From positions 2,232,001 through 2,296,000 of the forward strand of contig NZ_CP029495.1 of assembly GCF_003325475.1 (NCBI RefSeq): DNA of 64,000 nt, in the 5' to 3' direction. The notes beneath the pieces were generated by a model, which was given only the letters and a program-made list of their open reading frames with translations, had not been told where the DNA came from and made no database searches. Below are positions 1 through 8,593 of this stretch, one piece after another. The stretch's first letter is position 1; each line of letters begins with the position of its first letter. Position numbers and translations under genes: made by a program. The stretch is from Chromobacterium phragmitis (GTDB lineage Bacteria > Pseudomonadota > Gammaproteobacteria > Burkholderiales > Chromobacteriaceae).

Positions 1-308
1 CGGCGCGTGGCCAGCACCGGCGACTCTTCCTGTTCCGCCGTGTCCTGCTGCTGGCGCAGCTCCACCAGGGTCAGCTGCACGTCGTCTATCGAGATGTCTT
101 GCTCTGCGGCCAGCAGATAGAGCCGGGTCAGCGCCTCCACCGCCAGCTTGGCGGCCGGGCCCTGCGCGCGGAAGGTTTCGCCGCGGCGCTGGACCGCCAC
201 GTCCAGGCCGGTTTCAACCTGTTTCAGGTTTTCGTCCAGCGGGCCGCACAGGCGCGACAGCCTGTCGTTGTCCACCGGGTTGAAGCTCAGGGATTCGCTC
301 GTGCTCAT
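1..308 (-). CDS. phoH: PhoH family protein, N-terminal part (runs off the window)
   Basis: About 102 codons are visible from the ATG at 308 to the left edge. The segment LCGPLDENLKQVE followed by an RGETF strand and a stretch of small helical residues is typical of the N-terminal region that precedes the P-loop NTPase of PhoH/YbeZ proteins; the NTPase itself lies outside the window. PhoH/YbeZ is linked in other bacteria to RNA handling and ribosome biogenesis with YbeY. The gene follows miaB, as in many proteobacteria, and its ATG overlaps the TGA of the HAD gene (ATGA), so the two are probably translationally coupled. Confidence 0.85.
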   Translation of the reverse strand, partial: MSTSESLSFNPVDNDRLSRLCGPLDENLKQVETGLDVAVQRRGETFRAQGPAAKLAVEALTRLYLLAAEQDISIDDVQLTLVELRQQQDTAEQEESPVLATR

Positions 309-976
309 GCGTTGTGCAATTGTTCGCTTAATTGTTGAAAAACGGCGGCGTGGCCGCCTGGAGAAACCAAGCGGGCCGCCATGCCCAGCCGCCGCGCCGG
401 TTCGATGTCGCGCTCGGGATCGTCGCCCACCATCAGGCATTCCGCCGGCGCCAGGCTCTCCAGCGCCAGCGCGTGGCGGAATATGCGTTCGTCGGGTTTG
501 GCCGCGCCGGCCACGTCCATGGTGACGACATGGCGGAAATGGCCGGCGATGCCCAGGTGCTCCAGTTTGGCCTGCTGTTGCTCCGCGCCGCCATTGCTGA
601 CCACAATGCGGATCAAGTGGCGGGTGGTCTCGAGAAACGCCCGCGCGCCTGGCGTCAGCCGGCGGTGGCGGCGGTAGGCGTCCATATAGGGTTGGAACAG
701 CCGCGCGGCTTCGTCTTCGGCGATATGCGGCAGGCCGAGAAAGTCGCGCAGTCGCTCGTGCCGCTGTTGCGCTATCGTCAGCTCGCCGGCCTCGAAGCGC
801 CGCCAATGGCGGTCGACGCAGGCGCGCCAGCGGCGGAACAGCTCGGTTTCGGATTCGGCGAAACGGGCGGCATGCGGCCCGATGAAGGCGGAAAACGCCT
901 GATGGGTGGCGTGGCTGTCGTCGAACAGCGTGTCGTCCAGGTCCAGCAGCAGGGCCTTGATGCCGCTTGCGTTCAT
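305..976 (-). CDS. HAD-superfamily hydrolase (phosphatase)
   Basis: 223 residues. All four HAD motifs are visible: LLLDLDDTLFDD (nucleophile and acid Asp), VSNGG (motif II), AAKPDERIF (Lys of motif III) and GDDPERDIEPA (motif IV, Mg-binding Asp pair). The helical cap between motifs I and II suggests a type C1 small-molecule phosphatase of the YjjG/HAD-IA kind; the substrate cannot be told. The start at 976 was chosen because it gives an ATGA overlap with the upstream YciI-like gene and places motif I near residue 10. It ends in an ATGA overlap with phoH, giving a tightly coupled miaB-yciI-HAD-phoH run. Confidence 0.88.
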   Translation of the reverse strand: MNASGIKALLLDLDDTLFDDSHATHQAFSAFIGPHAARFAESETELFRRWRACVDRHWRRFEAGELTIAQQRHERLRDFLGLPHIAEDEAARLFQPYMDAYRRHRRLTPGARAFLETTRHLIRIVVSNGGAEQQQAKLEHLGIAGHFRHVVTMDVAGAAKPDERIFRHALALESLAPAECLMVGDDPERDIEPARRLGMAARLVSPGGHAAVFQQLSEQLHNA

Positions 977-1260
977 GCTTTCTTCAGGCTTTCCAGCCCG
1001 GCGGCCGCCATGCTGGGCGCGAACTCGATGATGTCGTGGCGGGCGACGCCGCCCTTGGCGAACGGGTCTTCGGACAGACGAGCCTCCAGCGCCGCGCGTT
1101 CGCCGCTCGCCAGGATGACGCCGCCGTTGCGCGGCACCTTGCGGCCGGATGCCAGGAAAACGCCGTCTGCGTAGCCGCGGTCCAGCCAGGCGGCATGGGC
1201 ATGCAGTAGCGCGTCCACCTCGGGCAGCGGGGCGATATATTTTAGCGATACGACGAACAT
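973..1260 (-). CDS. YciI-like (YCII domain) protein
   Basis: 95 residues, the length of a single YCII domain. It opens MFVVSLKYIAPL and holds the family's LLHAHAAWLDRGYADG helix with His and a later VILASGERAALEA strand-helix; the fold is a ferredoxin-like dimer related to muconolactone isomerase. The role in this family is mostly unknown. The stop overlaps the HAD ATG by four bases. It sits between miaB and the HAD gene, so it is likely expressed with them. Confidence 0.85.
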   Translation of the reverse strand: MFVVSLKYIAPLPEVDALLHAHAAWLDRGYADGVFLASGRKVPRNGGVILASGERAALEARLSEDPFAKGGVARHDIIEFAPSMAAAGLESLKKA

Positions 1261-1339
1261 CGGCGGTTCTCCGCGTGGCGACGGAACACAGCATACGCCG
1301 GCCTGGGCCGGGACGGTAGCGCATCCGCCGCCGGCACGG

Positions 1340-2674
1340 TCATGCGCTTTCGCTGGTCATCACCTCGCCGGCCAGTGAGTGCGGGAAGGCGGCGGTGATC
1401 TTGACGTCTATCATCTGGCCCAGCAGGCGCGGATGGCCGGCGAAGTTGACCACGCGGTTGTTGGCGGCGCGTGCCGCCAGCATGGTGGCGTCCTTCTTCG
1501 ACACATTCTCCACCAGCACGCGCTGCACGGAGCCGACCATGGACTGGTTGATGGCGAAGCCCTTGGCCTCGATCACCTCGTTCAGCGCCTCCAGCCGGCG
1601 CACCTTTTCCGCGTGCGGGGTGTCGTCCTGCAGGTTGGAGGCCGGCGTGCCCGGGCGCGGACTGTAGATGAAGACGAAACTGAAGTCGAACTCGCAGTCG
1701 CGCACCAGTTTCAGCGTCTGTTCGAAGTCGGCCTCGGTCTCGCCGGGGAAGCCGACGATGAAGTCCGAACTCAGGCACAGATCGGGCCGGATGGCGCGCA
1801 GCTTGCGGATGATGGACTTGTATTCCAGGCCGGTGTAGCCGCGCTTCATCGCCATCAGGATGCGGTCGGAGCCGCTCTGCACCGGCAGGTGCAGGTGGGA
1901 GACCAGCTTGGGCAGCCTGGCGTAGCAATCGATGATGCGCTGGCTGAATTCGCGGGGGTGGCTGGTGGTGAAGCGGATGCGCTCCACGCCCGGCACTTCG
2001 TGCACGTATTCCAGCAGCAGCGCGAAGTCGGCGATCTCGCCGTCGCTCATCAGGCCGCGATAGGCGTTGACGTTCTGCCCCAGCAGCGTGATTTCCTTGA
2101 CGCCCTGGGCCGCGAGGCCGGCGATCTCGGTCAGCACGTCCTCGAACGGGCGCGACACTTCTTCGCCGCGGGTGTAGGGCACCACGCAGAACGAGCAGTA
2201 CTTGGAACAGCCTTCCATGATGGAGACGAAGGCCGCGCCGCCATCCACCTTGGCCGGCGGGATGTGGTCGAACTTCTCGATCTCGGGGAAGGAAATGTCC
2301 ACCTGCGAGCGGCCGCTCTGCTTGCGGCTTTCGATCAGGTCCGGCAGCCGGTGCAGCGTCTGCGGGCCGAACACCACGTCGACATACGGCGCGCGCTTGA
2401 CGATGGCGTCGCCTTCCTGGCTGGCTACGCAGCCGCCCACGCCGATGATCAGGTTGGGGTTGGCTTCCTTCAGCGGGCGGATGCGGCCCAGGTCGGAGAA
2501 CACCTTTTCCTGGGCTTTTTCCCGCACGCTACAGGTGTTGAACAGGATGACGTCGGCGTCTTCCGGGTTGTCCGTCTTGACCATGCCTTCGGCGCTGCCC
2601 AGCACGTCCGCCATCTTGTCGGAATCGTACTCGTTCATCTGGCAGCCGAAGGTCTTGATGTATACCTTCTTCAT
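1340..2674 (-). CDS. miaB: tRNA-2-methylthio-N6-dimethylallyladenosine synthase MiaB
   Basis: 444 residues, full length. MiaB is a radical-SAM methylthiotransferase that adds the 2-methylthio group to i6A37 of tRNAs reading UNN codons. Visible are the N-terminal MTTase cluster cysteines (TFGCQMNEYDS, NTCSVREKA, GVGGCVA), the radical-SAM CxxxCxxC motif in EGCSKYCSFCVVPYTRG, and a C-terminal TRAM domain. The start MKKVYIKTFGCQMN was preferred over an in-frame start 27 codons upstream because that extension is unrelated to the family. The exported-protein gene lies 31 bp upstream and the YciI-like gene 79 bp downstream. Confidence 0.97.
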   Translation of the reverse strand: MKKVYIKTFGCQMNEYDSDKMADVLGSAEGMVKTDNPEDADVILFNTCSVREKAQEKVFSDLGRIRPLKEANPNLIIGVGGCVASQEGDAIVKRAPYVDVVFGPQTLHRLPDLIESRKQSGRSQVDISFPEIEKFDHIPPAKVDGGAAFVSIMEGCSKYCSFCVVPYTRGEEVSRPFEDVLTEIAGLAAQGVKEITLLGQNVNAYRGLMSDGEIADFALLLEYVHEVPGVERIRFTTSHPREFSQRIIDCYARLPKLVSHLHLPVQSGSDRILMAMKRGYTGLEYKSIIRKLRAIRPDLCLSSDFIVGFPGETEADFEQTLKLVRDCEFDFSFVFIYSPRPGTPASNLQDDTPHAEKVRRLEALNEVIEAKGFAINQSMVGSVQRVLVENVSKKDATMLAARAANNRVVNFAGHPRLLGQMIDVKITAAFPHSLAGEVMTSESA

Positions 2675-2705
2675 TGCTACTCGGTTTTCCAGCTTGTATT
2701 CGGTT

Positions 2706-3086
2706 TCAGGGTTGGATCTGGGCCTGGCGCTGTTTTTGCGCCGCGATCTCGTCATCGCCCAGTACCCAGATGCGGTTGATGTTGCCTTGCTGATCGAAGG
2801 TCACGCCGATGGCGCGGCCTTTCAGAGCGTTCAATTGCCCGCTCAGCAGGAAACGGTTGTGCTCGTCGAACACGCGCAGACCGGGAGACAGCGCGAAATG
2901 CTGCGGCTCGGCGGCGATCAGCGCTGACAGCCTCTGCAGCAGCGTGCGGTCGGCGCGGACGAACTCGATGCCCGAGTCGTCAACGTCCGCGAGTTTGCCC
3001 ATCACCAGGCTGTCGGGCAGCAAGCGGCCGGCCGAGGCGGGCAGGGCAAGGCAGAGCAGTGACAGCGTGGCGATGAATTTTTTCAT
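2706..3086 (-). CDS. Small exported protein of unknown function
   Basis: 126 residues. The first about 19 residues form a Sec signal peptide (MKKF, hydrophobic LSLLCLALP, cleavage near ASA-GR). The mature part has no motif I recognise; the pattern ending in GVTFDQQGNINRIWVLGDDE suggests a beta-rich periplasmic protein. It is upstream of miaB on the same strand with 31 bp between, so it is probably the first gene of the miaB operon. Function is not assignable. Confidence 0.75.
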   Translation of the reverse strand: MKKFIATLSLLCLALPASAGRLLPDSLVMGKLADVDDSGIEFVRADRTLLQRLSALIAAEPQHFALSPGLRVFDEHNRFLLSGQLNALKGRAIGVTFDQQGNINRIWVLGDDEIAAQKQRQAQIQP

Positions 3087-3158
3087 AGCAATTTGAACGC
3101 GTTGCGCGCGATTCTATCATAGCCGGCGGCGGAGCCGGCCAAATGTTTACGGCATGGC

Positions 3159-4367
3159 TCAGGCTTCGGCGGCGCTTTCCGCGCGGCGGCCATAGCGTTC
3201 GGCCAACACGAACATCATCGGGTTGAACAGGATGGAGACGATGGCGCCGGCCAGGATCAGCGCCTGGCCGCGCGCGCTGAGCAGGCCCAGGGTCATGCCG
3301 AGCCCCGCCAGGATGAAGGAAAATTCGCCGATCTGCGATAGGCTGGCCGCGATGCGCAGGCTGGTGCGGTGGCTGCGGCGGAACAGCCGCACGATGCCGT
3401 AGGCGGCCAGCGACTTGCCGAGCACGATGATCAGCACGGTGGCCAGCAACACCGCGGTGTCATTCAGCAGCACTTCCGGATCCAGCAGCATCCCCACCGA
3501 CACGAAGAACAATACGGCGAACGCTTCGCGCAGCGGCAGCGATTCCTCGGCCGCGCGGTGGCTGAACGGCGATTCGGCCATCACCATGCCGGCGAAGAAG
3601 GCGCCCAGCGCGAACGAGATCTGAAACAACTGGGTGGCGCCGTAGGCCACGCCCAGCGCGGTGGCCAGCACGCCCAGGCGGAACAGTTCGCGGCTGCCGG
3701 TATGGACGATGCGCTCCAGCATCCACGGGATGAAGCGGCGGCCCACCACCAGCATCAAGACGACGAAGGCGGCCACCTTGGCCACGGTCAGCGCCAGCGT
3801 CCAACCCAACTGGGCCAGCGTCGGCGCGGCCTGGCCGCCGCTGAGCGCGCCGGCGAAGGCGGGCAGCAGCACCAGGGTGATCACCATCACCAGGTCTTCC
3901 ACCACCAGCCAGCCTACGGCCACCTTGCCGTCCTCGCTGTCCAGCCAGCCGTGTTCTTCCAGCGCGCGCAGCAGCACCACGGTGCTGGCCACCGACAGCG
4001 CCAGGCCGAACACCAGGCTCTCGCCCAGCGGCCAGCCCAGAAACTGGGACAGCCCCATGCCCAGCAGGGTGGCGACGGCGATCTGCACCAGCGCGCCGGG
4101 CACGGCGATGGATTTCACCGCCAGCAGGTCCTTGATCGAGAAGTGCTGGCCCACGCCGAACATCAGCAGGATCACCCCCAACTCCGCCAATTGCGGCGCC
4201 AGCGCGGTATCAGCCTGGAAGCCCGGCGTGAACGGGCCGACCAGAATGCCGGCCGTGAGATAGCCCACCAGCGGCGGCAGCCTGAGGCGCAAGGCCAGCG
4301 CGCCGAGCGCGAAGGCGAAGACCAGGCCGCCGACAATGGTGGTGATCAAGGGGGTGTCGTGGGGCAT
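3159..4367 (-). CDS. Monovalent cation:proton antiporter, CPA2 (KefB/YbaL-like) family, without RCK domain
   Basis: 402 residues with about 12 hydrophobic segments. CPA2 hallmarks are present: LPPLVGYLTAGILVGP near residue 30, ELGVILLMFGVGQHFS near 65, and WLVVEDLVMVITLVLLP near 155, where an Asp would carry the proton or cation. YbaL and KefB/C are about 550-600 residues because of a C-terminal TrkA-N/RCK domain; this protein ends after the last membrane segments, so it would not be gated by nucleotides or glutathione in that way. It likely exchanges K+ or Na+ for H+ in the inner membrane. A strong palindrome lies 44 bp upstream of its start (see 4411). Confidence 0.88.
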   Translation of the reverse strand: MPHDTPLITTIVGGLVFAFALGALALRLRLPPLVGYLTAGILVGPFTPGFQADTALAPQLAELGVILLMFGVGQHFSIKDLLAVKSIAVPGALVQIAVATLLGMGLSQFLGWPLGESLVFGLALSVASTVVLLRALEEHGWLDSEDGKVAVGWLVVEDLVMVITLVLLPAFAGALSGGQAAPTLAQLGWTLALTVAKVAAFVVLMLVVGRRFIPWMLERIVHTGSRELFRLGVLATALGVAYGATQLFQISFALGAFFAGMVMAESPFSHRAAEESLPLREAFAVLFFVSVGMLLDPEVLLNDTAVLLATVLIIVLGKSLAAYGIVRLFRRSHRTSLRIAASLSQIGEFSFILAGLGMTLGLLSARGQALILAGAIVSILFNPMMFVLAERYGRRAESAAEA

Positions 4368-4410
4368 GGGCGGAATTCCGGTCGAATGTTTGGATGGTAT
4401 AAAGACGAAA

Positions 4411-4432
4411 TATCGGAAGTCTAGTTCCGATA
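4411..4432. promoter_or_regulatory. Perfect palindrome upstream of the antiporter gene, probable operator
   Basis: TATCGGAA-GTCTAG-TTCCGATA: 8-bp perfect inverted arms with a 6-bp spacer, in an AT-rich stretch between the divergently placed end of the pseudouridine synthase intergenic region and the antiporter start (4367, minus). Size and symmetry fit a dimeric repressor or activator site. The binding protein is not identifiable from sequence. Confidence 0.55.
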
Positions 4433-4533
4433 AATTTAATTTTTCTATTCAAGCTTCATGCCGGCGTGGGGCGAGCGGACTGCTCAAGCCGGCGGTGCCA
4501 GGGCACCGCGCGGCGAGGCGGAGGAGAAGGGGC

Positions 4534-5235
4534 TCAGAAGCGCTCGAAAGGCTGCAGGTAACGCCATTGGCCCGGTTGCAGCGAGCCCAGCGCCAGGCGG
4601 CCGATGCGGATGCAGCGTGCGCCGCGCAGGCGGACGCCCAACTGACGGCCGATCTCGTCGAGGAGGCCGGCGCGCGGAGCGTAAACGGCGCAGCGCAACT
4701 GATGGTCGCTCTGGCGGCTGATCTTGCACTGGCGCAGCGGTTTGCCGCCCAGGCGGATGGCGGCGACGCGCTTTTTCAGCTCTTCCGCGGCGGGGGCCCG
4801 TTCCACTTGCAGCAGGAACTCCATTTCGCACTCGGCCAGATGGCGCGGCAGTTTTTTATCCTGGGTCAGGACCACCAGGCCATGGCACAGCTCATCGACG
4901 GCGCCGAAGGCCGCCAGATGCTGGCGATGGCGCGCCAGCCAGACTTGCTCGGAGGCATCTTGCGGCGAGCGGCTGTCGGGTCCCAGCAACTGCGCCGGCG
5001 GCGCATCCTCGTCAGCCGGACGGTTCAGCAGCATCGTCACCGGCAGCGTCGCCAAGGCTTGCGGCTGGCCGGCCAGCGTGATGTGCTGCTCCGGTCCCAC
5101 GCGCGCGCCCAGCGTGGCGACGACGGCGCCATCCACCTTGACCAGCCCCTGCTCGATGCAGGCGTCGGCCTCGCGCCGCGAGCACAGTCCCAGTTCCACC
5201 ATGCGCTTGGACAGGCGCACTTTCGTCTCGTCCAT
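4534..5235 (-). CDS. rRNA pseudouridine synthase, RsuA/RluF family (divergent)
   Basis: 233 residues. An N-terminal S4 RNA-binding domain is clear (SKRMVELGLCSRREADACIE, residues about 8-28), followed by a compact pseudouridine synthase domain. The catalytic loop, usually GRLDxxTxGL, reads GAVDELCHGLVVLT: the catalytic Asp is kept but the Arg before it is Ala. The usual NKPxG motif is LNRPADE. The protein therefore looks like a divergent RsuA/RluF-type enzyme modifying rRNA, with some doubt about full activity. Confidence 0.75.
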   Translation of the reverse strand: MDETKVRLSKRMVELGLCSRREADACIEQGLVKVDGAVVATLGARVGPEQHITLAGQPQALATLPVTMLLNRPADEDAPPAQLLGPDSRSPQDASEQVWLARHRQHLAAFGAVDELCHGLVVLTQDKKLPRHLAECEMEFLLQVERAPAAEELKKRVAAIRLGGKPLRQCKISRQSDHQLRCAVYAPRAGLLDEIGRQLGVRLRGARCIRIGRLALGSLQPGQWRYLQPFERF

Positions 5236-5268
5236 TGTTCACATCCTCGTCAAACGGACGGCGATTAT

Positions 5269-5296
5269 CCGTTGCCAGCCTCCCGGCTGGCAACGG
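5269..5296 (-). terminator. Strong hairpin downstream of the EamA transporter gene
   Basis: CCGTTGCCAGCC-TCCC-GGCTGGCAACGG, a perfect 12-bp stem with a 4-nt loop, 8 bp past the transporter stop on the minus strand and 33 bp before the pseudouridine synthase start. It lacks a good U tract on the minus strand (ATAATC follows), so it may be a weak terminator or attenuator. Confidence 0.5.
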
Positions 5297-5304
5297 TCGG
5301 GGCC

Positions 5305-6249
5305 TCAAGCGGAGCGGGGCGGGAGCAGGGCGCGCCAGCCTGGGCCGGAAGCCTTGTTGCCAAGCACGATGCCGGCGATGGCCAGCGCGCCGCCAACCGC
5401 CATCTCCAGCGACAGGCGCTCGCCCAGCAAACCCGCGCCCAGTAGCACCGCGCTGAGCGGATTCAGCGCGATGAACACGCCGGCGCGGGTGGCGCCGATG
5501 CGGCGGATTCCATCGTAGTACCAGATATAGGCCAACGCCGAGCCCAGCGCGCCCAGATAGAGCAGCCCACCCCATTGCGCGGCGTCCAGTTTGGCGATGG
5601 ACGCGAGGCTGGCGTCGCCGTGTCCCCAGGCGGCCAGCCACAGCATCGCTGTGCCCAGCAAGATGGACCAGGTGACGGTCTGCAGCGGCCCCAGCGTTTG
5701 CGACAGGCCGCGCGAGCCGACGCTGTACGCGACCCAGCAGGCGACGCAGCCCAGTATCAGCAGGTCTCCGCTTGCGCTGGCCGCGCCGACCAGCGCGTCG
5801 GGATTCTTGCCGACGATGACCAGCCCCGCGCCGGCCAGGCATAGCACAACGCCGGCCAGCTTGAGCGGCGGCAAGGCTTCCTTCAGCAGCAGGAAGGAGG
5901 CCAGCGCGATCATGGCCGGATTGAGCGCGACGATCAGCGAGGCGCGGGCGGCGCCGATGTGCTGCAGGCCATAGAAGAAGAACAGGTTGTAGCCGAACAC
6001 GCCGAACAGGCCCAGCAGGACCAGCCTGAGCATTTGTCCGGCCGCAGGGCGGACCAGCGGCGTGCGCGTCAGCGCCAGGCAGCCCAGCAGCGTCGCGCTG
6101 GCGATGGTGAAGCGCAGACAGGCGGCCAGCAGCGGCTGCAGGCCGCCGGCAAGCTGCCGGCCTGCGATGAAGGTGCCGCCCCAGATCACGGCGACCAGCA
6201 CCAATTGCAGATACAGCCGGGGCGACGCATCGCGCTCAGGCTGGCGCAT
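5305..6249 (-). CDS. EamA-type (DMT superfamily) transporter
   Basis: 314 residues with about ten membrane segments in two homologous EamA halves; the first half carries VAVIWGGTFIAGR near residue 20, the second an ACWVAYSVGSRGL segment near 165 and LNPLSAVLLGAGLLGE near 255. RhaT/YdcZ-like DMT transporters export or import metabolites such as amino acids. The substrate cannot be told. Its ATG lies inside the 3' end of the TTC38-like gene (14-bp overlap), so the two are probably one operon. Confidence 0.85.
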   Translation of the reverse strand: MRQPERDASPRLYLQLVLVAVIWGGTFIAGRQLAGGLQPLLAACLRFTIASATLLGCLALTRTPLVRPAAGQMLRLVLLGLFGVFGYNLFFFYGLQHIGAARASLIVALNPAMIALASFLLLKEALPPLKLAGVVLCLAGAGLVIVGKNPDALVGAASASGDLLILGCVACWVAYSVGSRGLSQTLGPLQTVTWSILLGTAMLWLAAWGHGDASLASIAKLDAAQWGGLLYLGALGSALAYIWYYDGIRRIGATRAGVFIALNPLSAVLLGAGLLGERLSLEMAVGGALAIAGIVLGNKASGPGWRALLPPRSA

Positions 6250-7468
6250 GGTTTGCCTCTAGGCCGGCCTGCCGGCGTTGACAGGCCAGAAGGGTCAGCG
6301 GCAGCAGCTCGCGCTGCGCCCGGCTGCCGCCAAGCACGCTCCAATGCGGCTGCGCCGCCTGCAAGGTGAGCAGGCTGTCTTCGACGCGGCCTTCGGCGAA
6401 ATGCAGGATGCCCTTGAGCACGGTGAGGCCGGTTTGGTGGGTTTGCGGGTCCAGGCCGAAGCCGTCGCTTTCCGCGATCAGTTTTTCGATCAGCACAGGC
6501 TGGCCGCTGGCGGCGAAGGCCAGCGCCGCGTGCAGGCGATGGAAGTGGGACATCGACGCGCCTATGCTGCCGCTCCACAGGAAGGCCAGCTGTTGCCAGA
6601 TGTCGTCGAAGCGGGAGTCGTCTGGATGGTTGAGGCGGTAGCGCCACAGAAAGGCCACGGCGTCCAGATCCTGCTTGGCGAAGCGGCTGTCCTTCAGCGC
6701 GTACATGTCATGGAAGGTGTGTACCGACCGCTCTGTCTGCTGGCTTTTCTCATAACCGATCGCCAGGTGCCAGTAGACATGCATGCGCATGCCGGGGTTG
6801 TCTATCCACTGTTCCTTGCGTTGCTCGAGGAAGATGCACAGTTCCTTCCAGCATCCCTGCTCGTGCAACGCATGCGCGACCGCGTGGATGCCATAGATGT
6901 TGTCGGCTCGATGGCGTAACGACTCCAGGCCCAGTTTCAGTGCCTGGGCCGGGTGACCGGCCTCGACGGTGACGAAGGCCTTGATCGATAGGTAATAGGA
7001 GTAAAGAGGGTGATCTTCGCCGATATGGCTGTCGCAGCGTTCCAGGTCCGGCATCAGCTCCGGCGTTTGGCCGGTGCAGAAGTCGAACATGTGGGTGAAG
7101 AACAGCGCCACGATGTCGCTGGGGTAGGCGTCAATATGCTGTCGAAATAGATGGCGGGCCCGGGGATAGTCGAAGCTTACCCAGGCGCGGAAGGCGGCCA
7201 CCAGCAGGCGCAGCTCGGGTGAGTCGGCTTCTTTAGGCTTCAGCTGCTGCAGGCAGAGTGTGAATTTGTACAGGTCTTTCAGTTCGCAGGAGGTGATGGC
7301 GTCGAAACCGACCAGCAGGCGGCGATATGTGGCCCGGATGGGCGTATCCGCTTGCAGGTGCTCCGGTATACCGCGCAGCGACAGGAAGTGGCTGTTGATT
7401 TCCGGCCAGATCAGGGAGGCGCCGCCGGTGGCGGCATAGTCGGATTGAGTCATGGTATCGGATTCCAT
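6236..7468 (-). CDS. TTC38-like tetratricopeptide protein
   Basis: 410 residues, alpha-helical throughout. The motif YGIHAVAHALHEQGCW near residue 190 and the later MHVYWHLAIGYEKSQQTE match the signature of the TTC38 family, found in both bacteria and eukaryotes. Function is unknown. The start at 7468 is uncertain; an ATG five codons in (7453) has a GGA-rich stretch before it. Divergent from the LysR gene at 7562 with two palindromes between, which suggests this gene is a target of that regulator. Confidence 0.75.
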   Translation of the reverse strand: MESDTMTQSDYAATGGASLIWPEINSHFLSLRGIPEHLQADTPIRATYRRLLVGFDAITSCELKDLYKFTLCLQQLKPKEADSPELRLLVAAFRAWVSFDYPRARHLFRQHIDAYPSDIVALFFTHMFDFCTGQTPELMPDLERCDSHIGEDHPLYSYYLSIKAFVTVEAGHPAQALKLGLESLRHRADNIYGIHAVAHALHEQGCWKELCIFLEQRKEQWIDNPGMRMHVYWHLAIGYEKSQQTERSVHTFHDMYALKDSRFAKQDLDAVAFLWRYRLNHPDDSRFDDIWQQLAFLWSGSIGASMSHFHRLHAALAFAASGQPVLIEKLIAESDGFGLDPQTHQTGLTVLKGILHFAEGRVEDSLLTLQAAQPHWSVLGGSRAQRELLPLTLLACQRRQAGLEANHAPA

Positions 7469-7496
7469 GGCGGGCTGAAGGAAGCTAGTTTAAGTA

Positions 7497-7547
7497 GGCA
7501 TATTCTTATGCCAAATGCGATTCATGGTAAAATGAGTCATTACTCAT
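7497..7547. promoter_or_regulatory. Two palindromes between the TTC38-like and LysR genes
   Basis: GGCATA-TTCT-TATGCC at 7497-7512 and ATGAGT-CATT-ACTCAT at 7532-7547, both with 6-bp perfect arms and 4-bp spacers, 35 bp apart. A paired dyad layout between a LysR gene and a divergent gene is the usual recognition and activation site arrangement of LysR regulators. Confidence 0.55.
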
Positions 7548-7561
7548 GATGGGGCGAGACG

Positions 7562-8467
7562 ATGACGCTGACTCAGCTGGAAATTTTCGCCCTGGTCGCC
7601 GAGATGCAGGGTTTTACCGCCGCAGCTGTGCGGCTGGGGATTTCGCAGTCCGGCGTGTCTCACGCGGTACGCGAGCTCGAGCGCGAGCTGGGCGTGGAGT
7701 TGCTGCAGCGGCGGCAGGGCCGGGCGGAACCGACCGATATCGGCCTGCAAACTTTGGAGCGGGTCCGTAGCATTTTGGGCCTGGCCGAGGCGATGCGGCA
7801 GGAGGCGGCCGATGCGCGCGGCCTGCGCCGCGGCACGCTGCGCATCGGCTCCTTTGGGCCTACCTCGTCGTTGCGGCTGCTGCCTCTGTTGCTGGCGGGC
7901 TATCGACACGAGCATCCCGGCATCGAGGTCTATGTCGACGAAGGTCCGGACGAGCTGGCGCTGCAATGGCTGCAAGCGCGGAGGGTGGATATCGCCTTCG
8001 CGGCATTGCCGGACGCCAGATTCGCCACCTGCCCGCTGGTCGAGGACCAGATGGTGGCGGTGCTGCCCGCCGGCCACGCGCTGGCGGCGCGGGAGAGGGT
8101 AGCGCTGGCCGATCTGTGCGCGGAGCCGTTCGCGTTGACCGGCGCGGGCTCGGGCGAGATGGTCAGCCGCCTGTTCCTGGCCGAGCGTCTGCGGCCCGAC
8201 GTCCGCTACCGCTGCGGGCAATTGCTCAGCACGCTGGAGACGGTGGCGCGCGGCGACGCGGTCTCGGTGGTCGCGGAGCTGTCGCTGCCGTCGCGGCGCT
8301 GCGCCGATGGCTACGTCACCCGGCCGTTGCAGCCCGAGGTGCGGCGCCAGGTGGGGTTGGCGATGCTGGACGAGGAGCGGGCGAGTCCGGCGGCGCGTGC
8401 CTTCATGGCTATGGCGGCTCGGCTGCGGCGCGAAGGCGGTTTGGCGCAGGCGCAGCCGGGAGCGTGA
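7562..8467 (+). CDS. LysR-family transcriptional regulator
   Basis: 301 residues, normal for the family. The N-terminal winged helix-turn-helix is visible (MTLTQLEIFALVAEMQGFTA, then LGISQSGVSHAVRELERELG), followed by a linker helix and a periplasmic-binding-like effector domain starting near LRIGSFGPTSSLRLLP. A GGGGCGAGACG Shine-Dalgarno precedes the ATG. It is transcribed away from the TTC38-like gene and probably controls that operon and itself. Confidence 0.92.
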   Translation: MTLTQLEIFALVAEMQGFTAAAVRLGISQSGVSHAVRELERELGVELLQRRQGRAEPTDIGLQTLERVRSILGLAEAMRQEAADARGLRRGTLRIGSFGPTSSLRLLPLLLAGYRHEHPGIEVYVDEGPDELALQWLQARRVDIAFAALPDARFATCPLVEDQMVAVLPAGHALAARERVALADLCAEPFALTGAGSGEMVSRLFLAERLRPDVRYRCGQLLSTLETVARGDAVSVVAELSLPSRRCADGYVTRPLQPEVRRQVGLAMLDEERASPAARAFMAMAARLRREGGLAQAQPGA

Positions 8468-8593
8468 GTTGGACTGGCCTTTGGGTCAGGCTGCAAATGA
8501 CGTGGGCATTTAAATTGTTTTCAGTCAAATAGTCCCGCTTCGGGGCGGCATAGCATCCGGCGCTTGTGCTAAGTCCAACTGCGGGAGAGCCCC

